From a bacterium (GTDB lineage Bacteria; Electryoneota; B3-LCP): a stretch of DNA of 35,079 nucleotides. This document shows, in pieces, positions 9,452-17,117 of the stretch. The notes beneath the pieces were generated by a model, which did no database searches, was not told the DNA's origin, and worked only from the letters and a program-made list of their open reading frames with translations. The position numbers and the translations under genes were made by a program. Positions within the stretch are counted from its first letter, which is position 1; each line of letters begins with the position of its first letter. Where the stretch lies: contig JAHJDJ010000162.1 in assembly GCA_018812585.1 (NCBI GenBank), positions 1 through 35,079 of the forward strand, given 5' to 3'.

Positions 9452-10509
9452 GCACGCCTCCGGCTGCGGCTCTGCAGCATCTCCACGAAGGCGCCCACCC
9501 GCGTGCGGAAATTACTCACGGCGGGCGACGTCAAATCATCATCGACGACCAGCACGGGCAGATTCAACTCCTGCTTCATTCTATCAGCTAGCAATCCCCA
9601 GGGATGGCAATATTTGACTGAACGGTAAACCACCCCCTGCACTGCGCGCTCATCGATCATTCGCTTGATATTATCTATCAGCGGATCCACAGGACGGCGA
9701 TGGGGACACAGATTTCCTTCAACATAAGCGTCGTACAAATTTTCCCACGGATTGCCGGACTCTTTCACCAAAAACTGAAAGACACGATCCCCCAGACAGG
9801 TTACATCGGCAACCACCGAAACTCCGCATTTCTCGATTTCTGCTAATTCCCAGACTCCGGGAATACTGCCAGCCAGTAATAGACGAATCGGTTGATTACC
9901 TGAAGGTTCGGTATTTATCTGCTCCAGAAATTTCAGTTTTTCGATAACCGGAAGAGACGATCTGGCCAGGTCTTGCAGCAGGCCATTCGACATACTATTG
10001 GCCATGCGCAATTCAGCGATGCGATTCCTGAGCTTATTGTATAATGGTATGATAGATTCAAGGCAATTGATGTCGAGCTGCAAATCCAGTTGGTCAAACA
10101 GGTACTTAAACGCTTGCTGGAATTCCACCTGAAAATAGGATCGATCAGCGTTCCAGGTTCTGGGAGCGCCATAGAGGATGACGGGGATTTCGAGAGACTC
10201 ACCTAAAGTATCCAATAGTCTCCGCATTTGATCGCAGCAGTTTCCGCCAATAACAGCTTTGACGTTCTGATAACAGGGTGTCTCCAGAATGGCAGGCACA
10301 GACCGGCAGAAGGAACACCCGTCGGATCGGATCAGACCATTTATCGATGTATCGAATTCTTTGCGCGGTGCAATACGAATGGGAATAGCGCCCGCCGCTT
10401 CGATCAACTCAGGCGGCACACGCAAACAGAGATAAGCGATCTTAGGCTTATTCTTAGCTTCTTCCGCGTACGCGGCTTCCCAATCTTCTATCGTGTTCGA
10501 TTCTATCAT
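9448..10509 (-). CDS. 2-hydroxyacyl-CoA dehydratase D-component family protein, small subunit-like
   Basis: A 353-residue protein of the HgdB/BcrC fold. Cysteines at the usual cluster positions are visible: Cys65 and Cys68 in DGCSFCRS, Cys91/Cys92 in NCCDQMRR, and Cys301 in KYCHPWG. The segment EAAGAIPIRI near residues 37-46 is typical of the family N-terminus. It starts 3 bases after the RACo-like gene stops and overlaps the next subunit by 4 bases, so the two subunits are almost certainly made together. Both subunits keep a full ligand set, unlike systems in which one subunit has lost its cluster. The reaction is unknown. Confidence 0.86.
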   Translation of the reverse strand: MIESNTIEDWEAAYAEEAKNKPKIAYLCLRVPPELIEAAGAIPIRIAPRKEFDTSINGLIRSDGCSFCRSVPAILETPCYQNVKAVIGGNCCDQMRRLLDTLGESLEIPVILYGAPRTWNADRSYFQVEFQQAFKYLFDQLDLQLDINCLESIIPLYNKLRNRIAELRMANSMSNGLLQDLARSSLPVIEKLKFLEQINTEPSGNQPIRLLLAGSIPGVWELAEIEKCGVSVVADVTCLGDRVFQFLVKESGNPWENLYDAYVEGNLCPHRRPVDPLIDNIKRMIDERAVQGVVYRSVKYCHPWGLLADRMKQELNLPVLVVDDDLTSPAVSNFRTRVGAFVEMLQSRSRRRA

Positions 10510-10512
10510 GGT

Positions 10513-12054
10513 TCAAAATGACATATTTGCCACGTAAATATCCTGAAAATTAGAGTGGTCGCCCAAATTGACGACCTTAACTTTTCCCGGCAGATCCGCC
10601 GCACGCCTCACGAAATGGCTGTTGCCCAGGCAGAGTAGCGCCCCGCGCCCCGCGGCATTATCCATGAAAGTGATCTTTTCTATTGGTATGTCGGGGATCA
10701 AACCGACTGCAACCGCAGACTTGGGGGTCACCCGATTCCCGAAAGAGCCAGTGACGATAATCTCATCTAATTGTGCTGGATCTAACCCTGCCTGCTCGCA
10801 TAGTATTTCTATTCCAGCGGCAATCGCAGCCTTTGCCAGTTGAAATTTGCGCACGTCATCCTGAGTCAGATACAGATCCTGGCGGCTTTGCGGAATCGGT
10901 GTCCAGCGGCGGATATTTTCATGATCTTGCCGGATCAAACCGGTCTTGTCGATGATTCCAGCCTTATGCAGATACGCAATAGTAGAAATATAACCCGATC
11001 CGCAATATCCCACCGGCTCACCCCCGCCAATCACAAAAGGATCACCCTCATCGGATATCCCTTCGATGGCTCCCTGTAAGGCTGGCATCCCTGCCGCCAT
11101 CCCCACACCTTCAAATGCCGGACCGGCTGCCGTTGAGGTCGCCAGGATGTCTCCGTTTGCCGTCAGGACAATTTCACCATTTGTGCCCAGATCTATCAGC
11201 AAACGATGTCCCTCGGGTAAATCCATATCCGCAGCGATAATGGCCGCAGTGGTATCACCGCCGATGAAGCCTGTCAAAACAGGAAAAAGATCGCATTTGG
11301 TTCTGGCAGACAATCCGATCCAGGCTGGATCCAACACGAGTTTCTTCCTGCCTTCCAGAGGCGACCGGAAGGGAGCGATTTCCAACCCTTCTCCGTCGCG
11401 CCCCAGGAGCAGATGCAGCATAGTCGTGTTGCCGGCAAGGCTTACCGTAGAGATAGAATCTACCGCGATCTGTGCCGTCGCAAGCAGCTTTTTAATGCCA
11501 TCAGTCAACCCCTGTCTGACGGAAGCGGTCAGAGCTTCTCGCTGTTCGGGCTTTCTCGCCAGAGTCAGCCGCGTCATCACGTCGCCGCCCTGATGCACCT
11601 GAGGATTCAAGACAGAGTACTGTTCTGTAATGATCCCTTGGGAAAAATCGGCCAGATAGAACGCGATGACCGTTGTCCCCAGATCAATCGCAATGCCAAA
11701 GCTCCTGCTGACCCTCCCCGCGAAATCAAAATCCCTGATATTCTTCTCGATGCGCCATTCCTGCAGCCGTGGAATGGAGATTTCACAATCGGATTGGATG
11801 TGCTGCAGGCAGGCGAGGCGGTAATCGGTATGCTCTCCTAAGAGTTCAGCTTCGCGCTTCTGTACGGGCGGTAACTCAGTTTCGAACAGTACCCGGCAGT
11901 GACCGCACTTTCCCTTCCCAGTACAATTTTGAGGAAAGAAAATCCCGGCTGAGGCCAGCGCTGATCGAAGATTCTGTCCTTTCTGGACTTTGATCTCACG
12001 GCCGTCGGGATTCAATAAAACTGTGTATTCTCTGTTTTCTCTCAGCTTAGTCAT
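10513..12054 (-). CDS. RACo/RamA-type corrinoid protein reductive activator (2Fe-2S ferredoxin + ASKHA ATPase)
   Basis: This 513-residue protein should return oxidised Co(II) corrinoid to the active Co(I) state using ATP. The N-terminal 95 residues are a plant-type ferredoxin with Cys44-x5-Cys50-x2-Cys53 and Cys82 as [2Fe-2S] ligands. From about residue 118 a DUF4445-type ASKHA ATPase begins: GIAIDLGTTVIAFYLAD, SLAGNTTMLHLLLG, LLIDLGTNGEIVL, GPAFEGVGM, and IIVTGSFGNRV near the C-terminus. This matches the corrinoid activators of acetogen and demethylase systems in order and size. It lies 12 bases downstream of a UroD-type methyltransferase and two genes from the corrinoid protein, its expected target. 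Confidence 0.92.
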   Translation of the reverse strand: MTKLRENREYTVLLNPDGREIKVQKGQNLRSALASAGIFFPQNCTGKGKCGHCRVLFETELPPVQKREAELLGEHTDYRLACLQHIQSDCEISIPRLQEWRIEKNIRDFDFAGRVSRSFGIAIDLGTTVIAFYLADFSQGIITEQYSVLNPQVHQGGDVMTRLTLARKPEQREALTASVRQGLTDGIKKLLATAQIAVDSISTVSLAGNTTMLHLLLGRDGEGLEIAPFRSPLEGRKKLVLDPAWIGLSARTKCDLFPVLTGFIGGDTTAAIIAADMDLPEGHRLLIDLGTNGEIVLTANGDILATSTAAGPAFEGVGMAAGMPALQGAIEGISDEGDPFVIGGGEPVGYCGSGYISTIAYLHKAGIIDKTGLIRQDHENIRRWTPIPQSRQDLYLTQDDVRKFQLAKAAIAAGIEILCEQAGLDPAQLDEIIVTGSFGNRVTPKSAVAVGLIPDIPIEKITFMDNAAGRGALLCLGNSHFVRRAADLPGKVKVVNLGDHSNFQDIYVANMSF

Positions 12055-12066
12055 TCAAATTCGACA

Positions 12067-13026
12067 CTATCGCATCATTTTCTGCACCCGCTTAGGGTCT
12101 GCTTTCGCGGGCAGATCGCATCCCGCAGAAAGGATATAGGGCTCAGGTAAAACCTTGCGGCACTGGCTGATGGCCGCATCCAGATCACCGTTGGCAGTTG
12201 GCATGAACAGATTCGTCGGCACAAATCCCATCGCTATAGCCTGCTGCTCAGGCTTCCACATCGCCTCATGCCAATCTTCAAAGCTCAACAGATCCAGGTT
12301 CAGATCAGCCAGTTCAGTTCCCAGCATCCCGATTTCTCCACAAATGTGAAGACAGCGGAAATTATCTGCAGGGATTCGTGCGAGCAGCTTCTCCAGATAA
12401 GGCATAGCAAACCGTCTGAAGTAGTTTCTACCTATGAGTCCACCAGACGCAATGGGCGCGCCAATGAAAGGAATATAGTTATTAGATACAATATTATCAA
12501 TAAGATAGGATTGACACTGGGTAACCTTTTCCAATAGATCCACTATTCTCGCGGCACCAGTGATCATCAATTCCAGGAATCTCTCCGTGCCAATAGCCAT
12601 CGCCGCAAGGCTGAAAGGATCCTTCATGGAAACGAAAATAGGCATTTCAGCAGGCAGAGCCATACTACTTAAAGACGCCGCTTCGAGAAGTACGGGAATA
12701 CGGCCTTGTCTGGTGTAATCGAACGCCTTTATCTCAGATATCTTCAGTTGCATAGCGGGTTGAGGATTCGTATCGGGGAAATATTCCAGTAGAACACCCA
12801 GCGCTTCCGGTTCAACGGAAACATCGGAAAACACGATGATGAAGTCACTGTGATAGAGTCTTTGTGCGTACAAAAGTCCTTCGGCCAGTAAATCGCTGCG
12901 GCGGCAAACCTCTCCCAATGGCTGCTTTATCAGCACCGCCAGGTGGTCTGCTGCGATCATCGGCCCGCGCGCGCAGCGCTGACCCTGCAGTGCAGTAAAA
13001 AGTCTGTCGAAGGTTTCACGCCTCAA
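12067..13026 (-). CDS. UroD/MtaA-family corrinoid methyltransferase (first copy)
   Basis: A 319-residue protein of the uroporphyrinogen decarboxylase superfamily. The methyltransferase zinc motif is present: His227-x-Cys229 in LHICGE and Cys303 in SAGCDLP. The segment near 195-211 (GGLIGRNYFRRFAMPY) matches the conserved 'S...f..f..Py' stretch of the family. The start is a TTG overlapping the corrinoid gene's stop, with AGGA 7 bases upstream. Being coupled directly to the corrinoid protein, it is the best candidate for the enzyme that loads or unloads methyl groups on that protein. It is shorter and clearly diverged from the copy at 7042-8079. Confidence 0.87.
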   Translation of the reverse strand: MRRETFDRLFTALQGQRCARGPMIAADHLAVLIKQPLGEVCRRSDLLAEGLLYAQRLYHSDFIIVFSDVSVEPEALGVLLEYFPDTNPQPAMQLKISEIKAFDYTRQGRIPVLLEAASLSSMALPAEMPIFVSMKDPFSLAAMAIGTERFLELMITGAARIVDLLEKVTQCQSYLIDNIVSNNYIPFIGAPIASGGLIGRNYFRRFAMPYLEKLLARIPADNFRCLHICGEIGMLGTELADLNLDLLSFEDWHEAMWKPEQQAIAMGFVPTNLFMPTANGDLDAAISQCRKVLPEPYILSAGCDLPAKADPKRVQKMMR

Positions 13027-13660
13027 GAGAAAGTCCTAACAGTTGATGTGCGCCGATAACTGCGGCGCGAGCGTCACCGCCGTAGAAATGAGCGCCAATA
13101 GATTCTGCGAAATCGGTATCCACAGGCGCGCCGCCCACAATTACCTTCAGATCCGGTTTTTTCTGCAAGAGTTTGGCTGTAATCTCAAGCATACTGTCCA
13201 TCGTCGTGGTCATCAGCGTTGAAAGCGCTATGATTCTGGGATTTTCTCTATCGACAGCTTCTGAAAAACGATCCAAAGTCACGTTTTTACCCAGATCGAT
13301 CATGCGAAACCCTGCCGCTTCCAGCATCAACTTCACGATATTCTTGCCTATATCATGAAAATCACCGTCTATTACACCAATGGCGATAGTGCCCTTGTTG
13401 TTGATCGCTCCTTCAACCACGTGATCTTTTAAAATATCAAATCCGGCGTACATGGCACGCGAACAGACCAGCACCTCAGGAACAAAATACTCCTTAGCTG
13501 CAAACAGTTCGCCCACGCGATTCATGCCTGCGGCTAAGCCCTGTTCTATGGCCTGTTCAGGAGCCAGCCCTTCAGCTAAGACCTGTTGCGCCAATTGTTT
13601 CACGTCGTCAGCTTTCATGGCCACGACAGCGTCGGAAAGTTTTGTATAAAGTTCAGACAT
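13016..13660 (-). CDS. Methyltransferase-associated corrinoid (B12-binding) protein
   Basis: A 214-residue methyl carrier of the MtaC/MtbC/MttC class. The helical cap domain (about residues 5-85) includes GMNRVGELFAAKEYFVPEVL. The Rossmann-type B12 domain follows with the base-off/His-on signature D-x-H-x-x-G (DFHDIG; the lower-ligand His is near residue 102), then STLMTTTM and VIVGGAPV, which line the cobalamin tail pocket. The ATG at 13660 is preferred over an in-frame TTG six bases upstream. Its stop overlaps the start of the UroD-type methyltransferase by 11 bases. It is the only corrinoid protein in the operon, so both UroD-type enzymes probably share it. Confidence 0.93.
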   Translation of the reverse strand: MSELYTKLSDAVVAMKADDVKQLAQQVLAEGLAPEQAIEQGLAAGMNRVGELFAAKEYFVPEVLVCSRAMYAGFDILKDHVVEGAINNKGTIAIGVIDGDFHDIGKNIVKLMLEAAGFRMIDLGKNVTLDRFSEAVDRENPRIIALSTLMTTTMDSMLEITAKLLQKKPDLKVIVGGAPVDTDFAESIGAHFYGGDARAAVIGAHQLLGLSLEA

Positions 13661-13697
13661 CTTCAAGTGTTACGTTAGCTTGGTCTATTGATAGCAA

Positions 13698-14120
13698 TTA
13701 GCCTGATAAAAGAACCATGGCGATGATTGCGAAAACAATTCCTAATAACTTCTTCAATGTCACCGGCTCCGCAAGAAGAACGAAAGCCAGCACCGAAGCA
13801 ACCGCCACATACAATGAAGTCAACGGGATCACCGTCGATGCCTGACCACGCGATATGGCGATGTAAAAGTAAAGAAACCCTAACGCGCCTGCCAGCCCGG
13901 CAGCCAGCCCGACCCCATGCCACAAATCAAACTTGAATTTCAGCGGACCCGCCGCCAAACCACCCAACAGCGTGCAGATACCGAACAAAACCATTAACAT
14001 CTGCCACGGAACGCGGTCAGAACTGAGCTTGGTTAAAAAGCCCCAAAGTCCCCAGAAAAACAGTGCGAGGAGGGAGGGTCTGAGCCACCCTCCCCCATTT
14101 AGTAAGTCCATCATTTGCAT
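13698..14120 (-). CDS. Small EamA/EmrE-like membrane protein (DMT superfamily, single repeat)
   Basis: This 140-residue protein has four or five predicted membrane helices: about residues 16-32, 39-58, 68-90, 97-117 and 122-138. It ends in the family-like segment AEPVTLKKLLGIVFAIIAMVLLSG. It is one EamA repeat and would need to dimerise to transport, as small DMT proteins do. The ATG shares bases with the upstream methyltransferase stop (TAATG), with AGGA 5 bases before it. The early codons contain a strong hairpin at 14072-14094. Its place in the operon suggests uptake or export of the small molecule that the pathway handles, but that is inference. Confidence 0.78.
   Translation of the reverse strand: MQMMDLLNGGGWLRPSLLALFFWGLWGFLTKLSSDRVPWQMLMVLFGICTLLGGLAAGPLKFKFDLWHGVGLAAGLAGALGFLYFYIAISRGQASTVIPLTSLYVAVASVLAFVLLAEPVTLKKLLGIVFAIIAMVLLSG
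14072..14094 (-). other. Strong GC-rich hairpin inside the first codons of the EmrE-like gene
   Basis: GGGAGGGT at 14072-14079 pairs perfectly with ACCCTCCC at 14087-14094 around a 7-base loop. It lies about 25 bases inside the coding region on the minus-strand transcript, and there is no T run. It could slow translation of the transporter or stabilise processed mRNA ends. It may be chance. Confidence 0.5.
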
Positions 14121-14917
14121 TATTTCCTGCAGATGAAACGGCCGCGGCCCATCTTGCCTTCGTGAGCTTTCTCGCCCATGAAAGCCATCTCACCGCCCAT
14201 CGCCTGGAACAGCTCCAGATTATCTCCAATGATTTTCAAAGCGTCGTAGGACAACTGATCTACCAGCATTTTGATATACAAATCGACATAGCCAGCATAC
14301 TCTTCAGTCAAATCAGTGCTTTCTAAGAGGGTCAAGCTATTATCCGCAAACAGCTTTTCATACCCCTTCTGATTTTCCATGTAGGGAAATTTCATAAATG
14401 AATTGATCCGCCTGGCTTCATCGTCAGACAATCCGGCAGCGCCCTCGATCCAATCAGTGAAGACCAGTAAACCACCCGGCTTCAACACTCGTGTGGCTTC
14501 AGAAATCAATCTTGCCTTATCATTGACATAACACCAAGCGTCTTCACCCCAGACAAAATCGAATGTATTGTCCACCCAGGGAATTTCTGTGACGTCGCCC
14601 AGTTTGAATTCGATTCTGTCAGCAAGACCCTCTTCCTGGGCACGCGCCTGAGCTTTGGCGTGCATCGTCTGTGTTCCATCCAGACCGCACATGCTGACAT
14701 TGAAATTCTTCACCAGAAAGCGGCATCCCGCGCCCAGAGCGCTGCAGAGATCCAATCCCCTCCAGCCGGGCTGAATTCCGGCATTCTGAGCCAGCATCAT
14801 CGACGATTTGAACCCACCGACGTGAATCTGCTCGCCCATGATCAGCTCCCAGAGCACACCCTCGGGACCGTCGTAAACTTCATTTACATTCTTAAGAGAG
14901 ATGTCCAACCGTTCCAT
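14120..14917 (-). CDS. SAM-dependent methyltransferase, sarcosine/dimethylglycine-methyltransferase-like
   Basis: A 265-residue class I methyltransferase. Motif I is LDLCSALGAGCRFL (about residues 65-78), with CGLDGT as the post-I acidic strand, LGDVTEIPWVDNTFDFVWGEDAW as motifs II/III, and RVLKPGGLLVFTDW. The N-terminal MGEQIHVGG segment and the overall shape resemble sarcosine/dimethylglycine N-methyltransferases, though that identity is a judgement from pattern. The start is ATG 14917, which has GGAGG 5 bases upstream; the frame stays open to 14998 but the extra residues lack a ribosome site and look like leader. It is the first gene of the corrinoid operon, so it may make or modify the methylated compound that the corrinoid enzymes use. 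Confidence 0.8.
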   Translation of the reverse strand: MERLDISLKNVNEVYDGPEGVLWELIMGEQIHVGGFKSSMMLAQNAGIQPGWRGLDLCSALGAGCRFLVKNFNVSMCGLDGTQTMHAKAQARAQEEGLADRIEFKLGDVTEIPWVDNTFDFVWGEDAWCYVNDKARLISEATRVLKPGGLLVFTDWIEGAAGLSDDEARRINSFMKFPYMENQKGYEKLFADNSLTLLESTDLTEEYAGYVDLYIKMLVDQLSYDALKIIGDNLELFQAMGGEMAFMGEKAHEGKMGRGRFICRK

Positions 14918-15156
14918 TTTTTCCTCCATTGTGGTTAATTTTGCGACTTTACGGGTTGGTTTGCGTCGTCTCGACACGGTTGGAATGCAGGGGGGCAATG
15001 GAGGAATGAGCCTTTTAAATTACCTGGCGGCCTCCTTCCCCGGCGATCCCACCGGCTGACTTTTCTGCATCCGCGATCTGCAGATGTCAGGATAATCTCA
15101 AAGGCATAACATCGTCTAGTCTCCTGCTTGGATTAAGTTATTTCTTGATAATATAC
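14918..15156 (-). promoter_or_regulatory. Structured 5' leader of the corrinoid/dehydratase operon
   Basis: About 240 gene-free bases lie between the typA terminator and the operon's first start codon. The transcript has a two-tier hairpin: GTCAG/CTGAC (15086-15090 with 15056-15060) enclosing TGCAG/CTGCA (15079-15083 with 15065-15069). A CCGG/CCGG stem-loop follows at 15040-15055, then a purine-rich GGGGAAGGAGG stretch. A promoter must lie just after the terminator, around 15100-15156, but no convincing -35/-10 pair was found. The folded elements suggest a regulatory RNA. No known riboswitch class was matched with confidence. Confidence 0.45.
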
Positions 15157-15198
15157 AAAAAAAAAGCGGTAAATGCAAGAAGTAGATGCAAATACCGC
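15157..15198 (-). terminator. Rho-independent terminator of typA
   Basis: On the minus strand, GCGGTATTTGCA (15198-15187) pairs with TGCATTTACCGC (15177-15166), apart from two T-T mismatches, around a 9-base loop. Nine T residues follow directly (15165-15157). It begins 33 bases after the typA stop and separates the origin-side operon from the corrinoid operon. Confidence 0.94.
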
Positions 15199-15230
15199 AT
15201 TTATTAGTTGTTATCCGGCAATTAGTGAGT

Positions 15231-17066
15231 TTACAGCTTCGCCACTCCCCGTTTCTGCCGCTTGGCGTCATCTTCGCTTAAGTAATGCTTGCGCAGGCGG
15301 ATTGATTTAGGCGTAACTTCCACAAATTCATCATCTTCGATAAACTCCAGAGCCATCTCCAGCGACATGATCCGCGCGGGATGAATATGATAAGCCTCAT
15401 CCGACCCGGAAGCACGCATATTGCTGAGCTTCTTTTCCTTGGTCGCATTGACCCAGATGTCCTTGTCCCGCGAATATTCTCCCACAACCTGTCCGGTATA
15501 AACGTCATCACCTGGCGAGATAAACAACACCCCGCGTTCCTGCAGATTGGCCAGCGCATAAGCGGTCGCCATACCCATTCTATCTGCAATCAGCACACCC
15601 GTGACTTTGCGGTGGAATTCACCTAAATGCGGCTTCCAGCCGAGAAATACATTGTTTACCACTGCTGTTCCGCGTGAATCGACGATCAGGGCCAGGCGCA
15701 GACCAATTAATCCGCGCATGGGGATTTCATACTCGAGCCGCACCCATCCTGATTGATGGTTGACCATCTTCAGCATCTTTGCTTTGCGCGGTCCTAACAT
15801 CTGTGAAACAGTGCCCAAATAGGCTTCCGGACAGTCGATCGTCAAGTGCTCAAAAGGTTCCAGTAATTGACCATTTTCACGGCGAGTTCTTACCGTAGGT
15901 TTTCCGATTTCCAGCTCAAACCCCTCACGGCGCATGGTTTCAATCAGAATGGCCATCTGCAGTTCGCCCCGCCCCACTATCTTGTAAGAATTGGCGCTGT
16001 CCGTCGCCTCTACCTGCAAAGAAGGGTTCCCCTGTATCTCCTTGAAAAGACGATCCTTAAGTTGGCGGCTGGTCAGTAAAGTCCCTTCACGTCCGGCAAC
16101 TGGCGACGTATTGATCGAAAATACCATCTCCAAGGATGGCTCATCGATGCGCAAACCGGGCAGGGGGCGCGGGTCTTCGGGATCTGTCAAAGTTCCCCCC
16201 AGTTTCATCCCCTCAATACCGGCAATAGCAATGATATCTCCCTGCACTGCTTTCGTAATCGACTCTCGCTTTAATCCGGAAAAACCGTACAGTTTAGTGA
16301 TCTTTGCTTTTTCGCCTAACGTCTCGCCATCACTGTCGGCCATCAGCACGATCTGTCCCGTGTGCAATTCGCCATTGGTAATTCGTCCGATACCAATTCG
16401 TCCTAAATAATCGCTGTAATCCAATGACGTAATCTGCAATTGCAGAGGGTGTCCTTCCTCGTAGGATGGCGGTGGCACTCTCTCTATAATCAAATCGAAT
16501 AGCGGCCGCAAATCTTTCCCTGGGACGTTATAATCCAAGGTAGCAGTGCCATTTTTCGCTACGGTGAAAACCGTTGGAAAGTTGCACTGCTCCTCTGTGG
16601 CGTCCAGATCCAGAAAGAGTTCCAACACTTCATCTAAGACCTCTTCAATGCGAGCGTCCGGCCGGTCGATCTTGTTAATGACCACAATGGGCGATAATCC
16701 ATTTTCCAGAGCATTGGATAAAACGTAACGCGTCTGCGGTAACGGCCCCTCTGAGGCATCCACCAGCAGCAGACAGCCATCTACCATCTTCAGAATACGC
16801 TGCACTTCCCCGCCGAAATCAGCATGTCCCGGCGTATCGACGATATTGACCGTTGTGCCGTGGTAGGGAATGGCGGTATTCTTCGCCATGATCGTGATGC
16901 CTTTTTCGCGCTCAAGATCCATCGAATCCAGCGCTCGCTCAGCTATTTTTTCACGGATTCCGAAAATACCGGATTGATGCAGCATACCGTCGACCAAGGT
17001 CGTTTTGCCGTGGTCGACATGCGCGATGATTGCCACGTTGCGAAGGTTCTCTCTTATCTTTATCAA
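15231..17066 (-). CDS. typA: Ribosome-associated GTPase TypA/BipA
   Basis: A 611-residue translational GTPase, normal length for the family, that acts in ribosome assembly and stress adaptation. The G domain shows [15 protein letters not shown] (G1), the switch I region with [16 protein letters not shown] (G3) and NKIDRPDAR (G4). EF-G-like domains II, III and V follow, with the BipA-specific C-terminal domain ending in a basic tail. The start is a TTG with GGAG 7 bases upstream. It lies 51 bases after nth and ends at a strong terminator, so it closes the origin-left transcription unit. Confidence 0.97.
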   Translation of the reverse strand: MIKIRENLRNVAIIAHVDHGKTTLVDGMLHQSGIFGIREKIAERALDSMDLEREKGITIMAKNTAIPYHGTTVNIVDTPGHADFGGEVQRILKMVDGCLLLVDASEGPLPQTRYVLSNALENGLSPIVVINKIDRPDARIEEVLDEVLELFLDLDATEEQCNFPTVFTVAKNGTATLDYNVPGKDLRPLFDLIIERVPPPSYEEGHPLQLQITSLDYSDYLGRIGIGRITNGELHTGQIVLMADSDGETLGEKAKITKLYGFSGLKRESITKAVQGDIIAIAGIEGMKLGGTLTDPEDPRPLPGLRIDEPSLEMVFSINTSPVAGREGTLLTSRQLKDRLFKEIQGNPSLQVEATDSANSYKIVGRGELQMAILIETMRREGFELEIGKPTVRTRRENGQLLEPFEHLTIDCPEAYLGTVSQMLGPRKAKMLKMVNHQSGWVRLEYEIPMRGLIGLRLALIVDSRGTAVVNNVFLGWKPHLGEFHRKVTGVLIADRMGMATAYALANLQERGVLFISPGDDVYTGQVVGEYSRDKDIWVNATKEKKLSNMRASGSDEAYHIHPARIMSLEMALEFIEDDEFVEVTPKSIRLRKHYLSEDDAKRQKRGVAKL

Positions 17067-17117
17067 TTAAATCTCCATGTCCCGAAGTTATTGCGAGTAT
17101 AATACCATAAATAACAA

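Noticed and set aside
11066-11593. 175-codon plus-strand frame opposite the RACo-like gene
   Set aside because: It is antisense to strong ASKHA motifs and has low-complexity composition typical of shadow frames.
14985-15130. Cobalamin or ZTP riboswitch in the operon leader
   Set aside because: Short pieces such as GGGGAAGG and GCCGCCAGG recall these classes, but the other required boxes are missing or out of order, so only an unclassified structured leader is reported.
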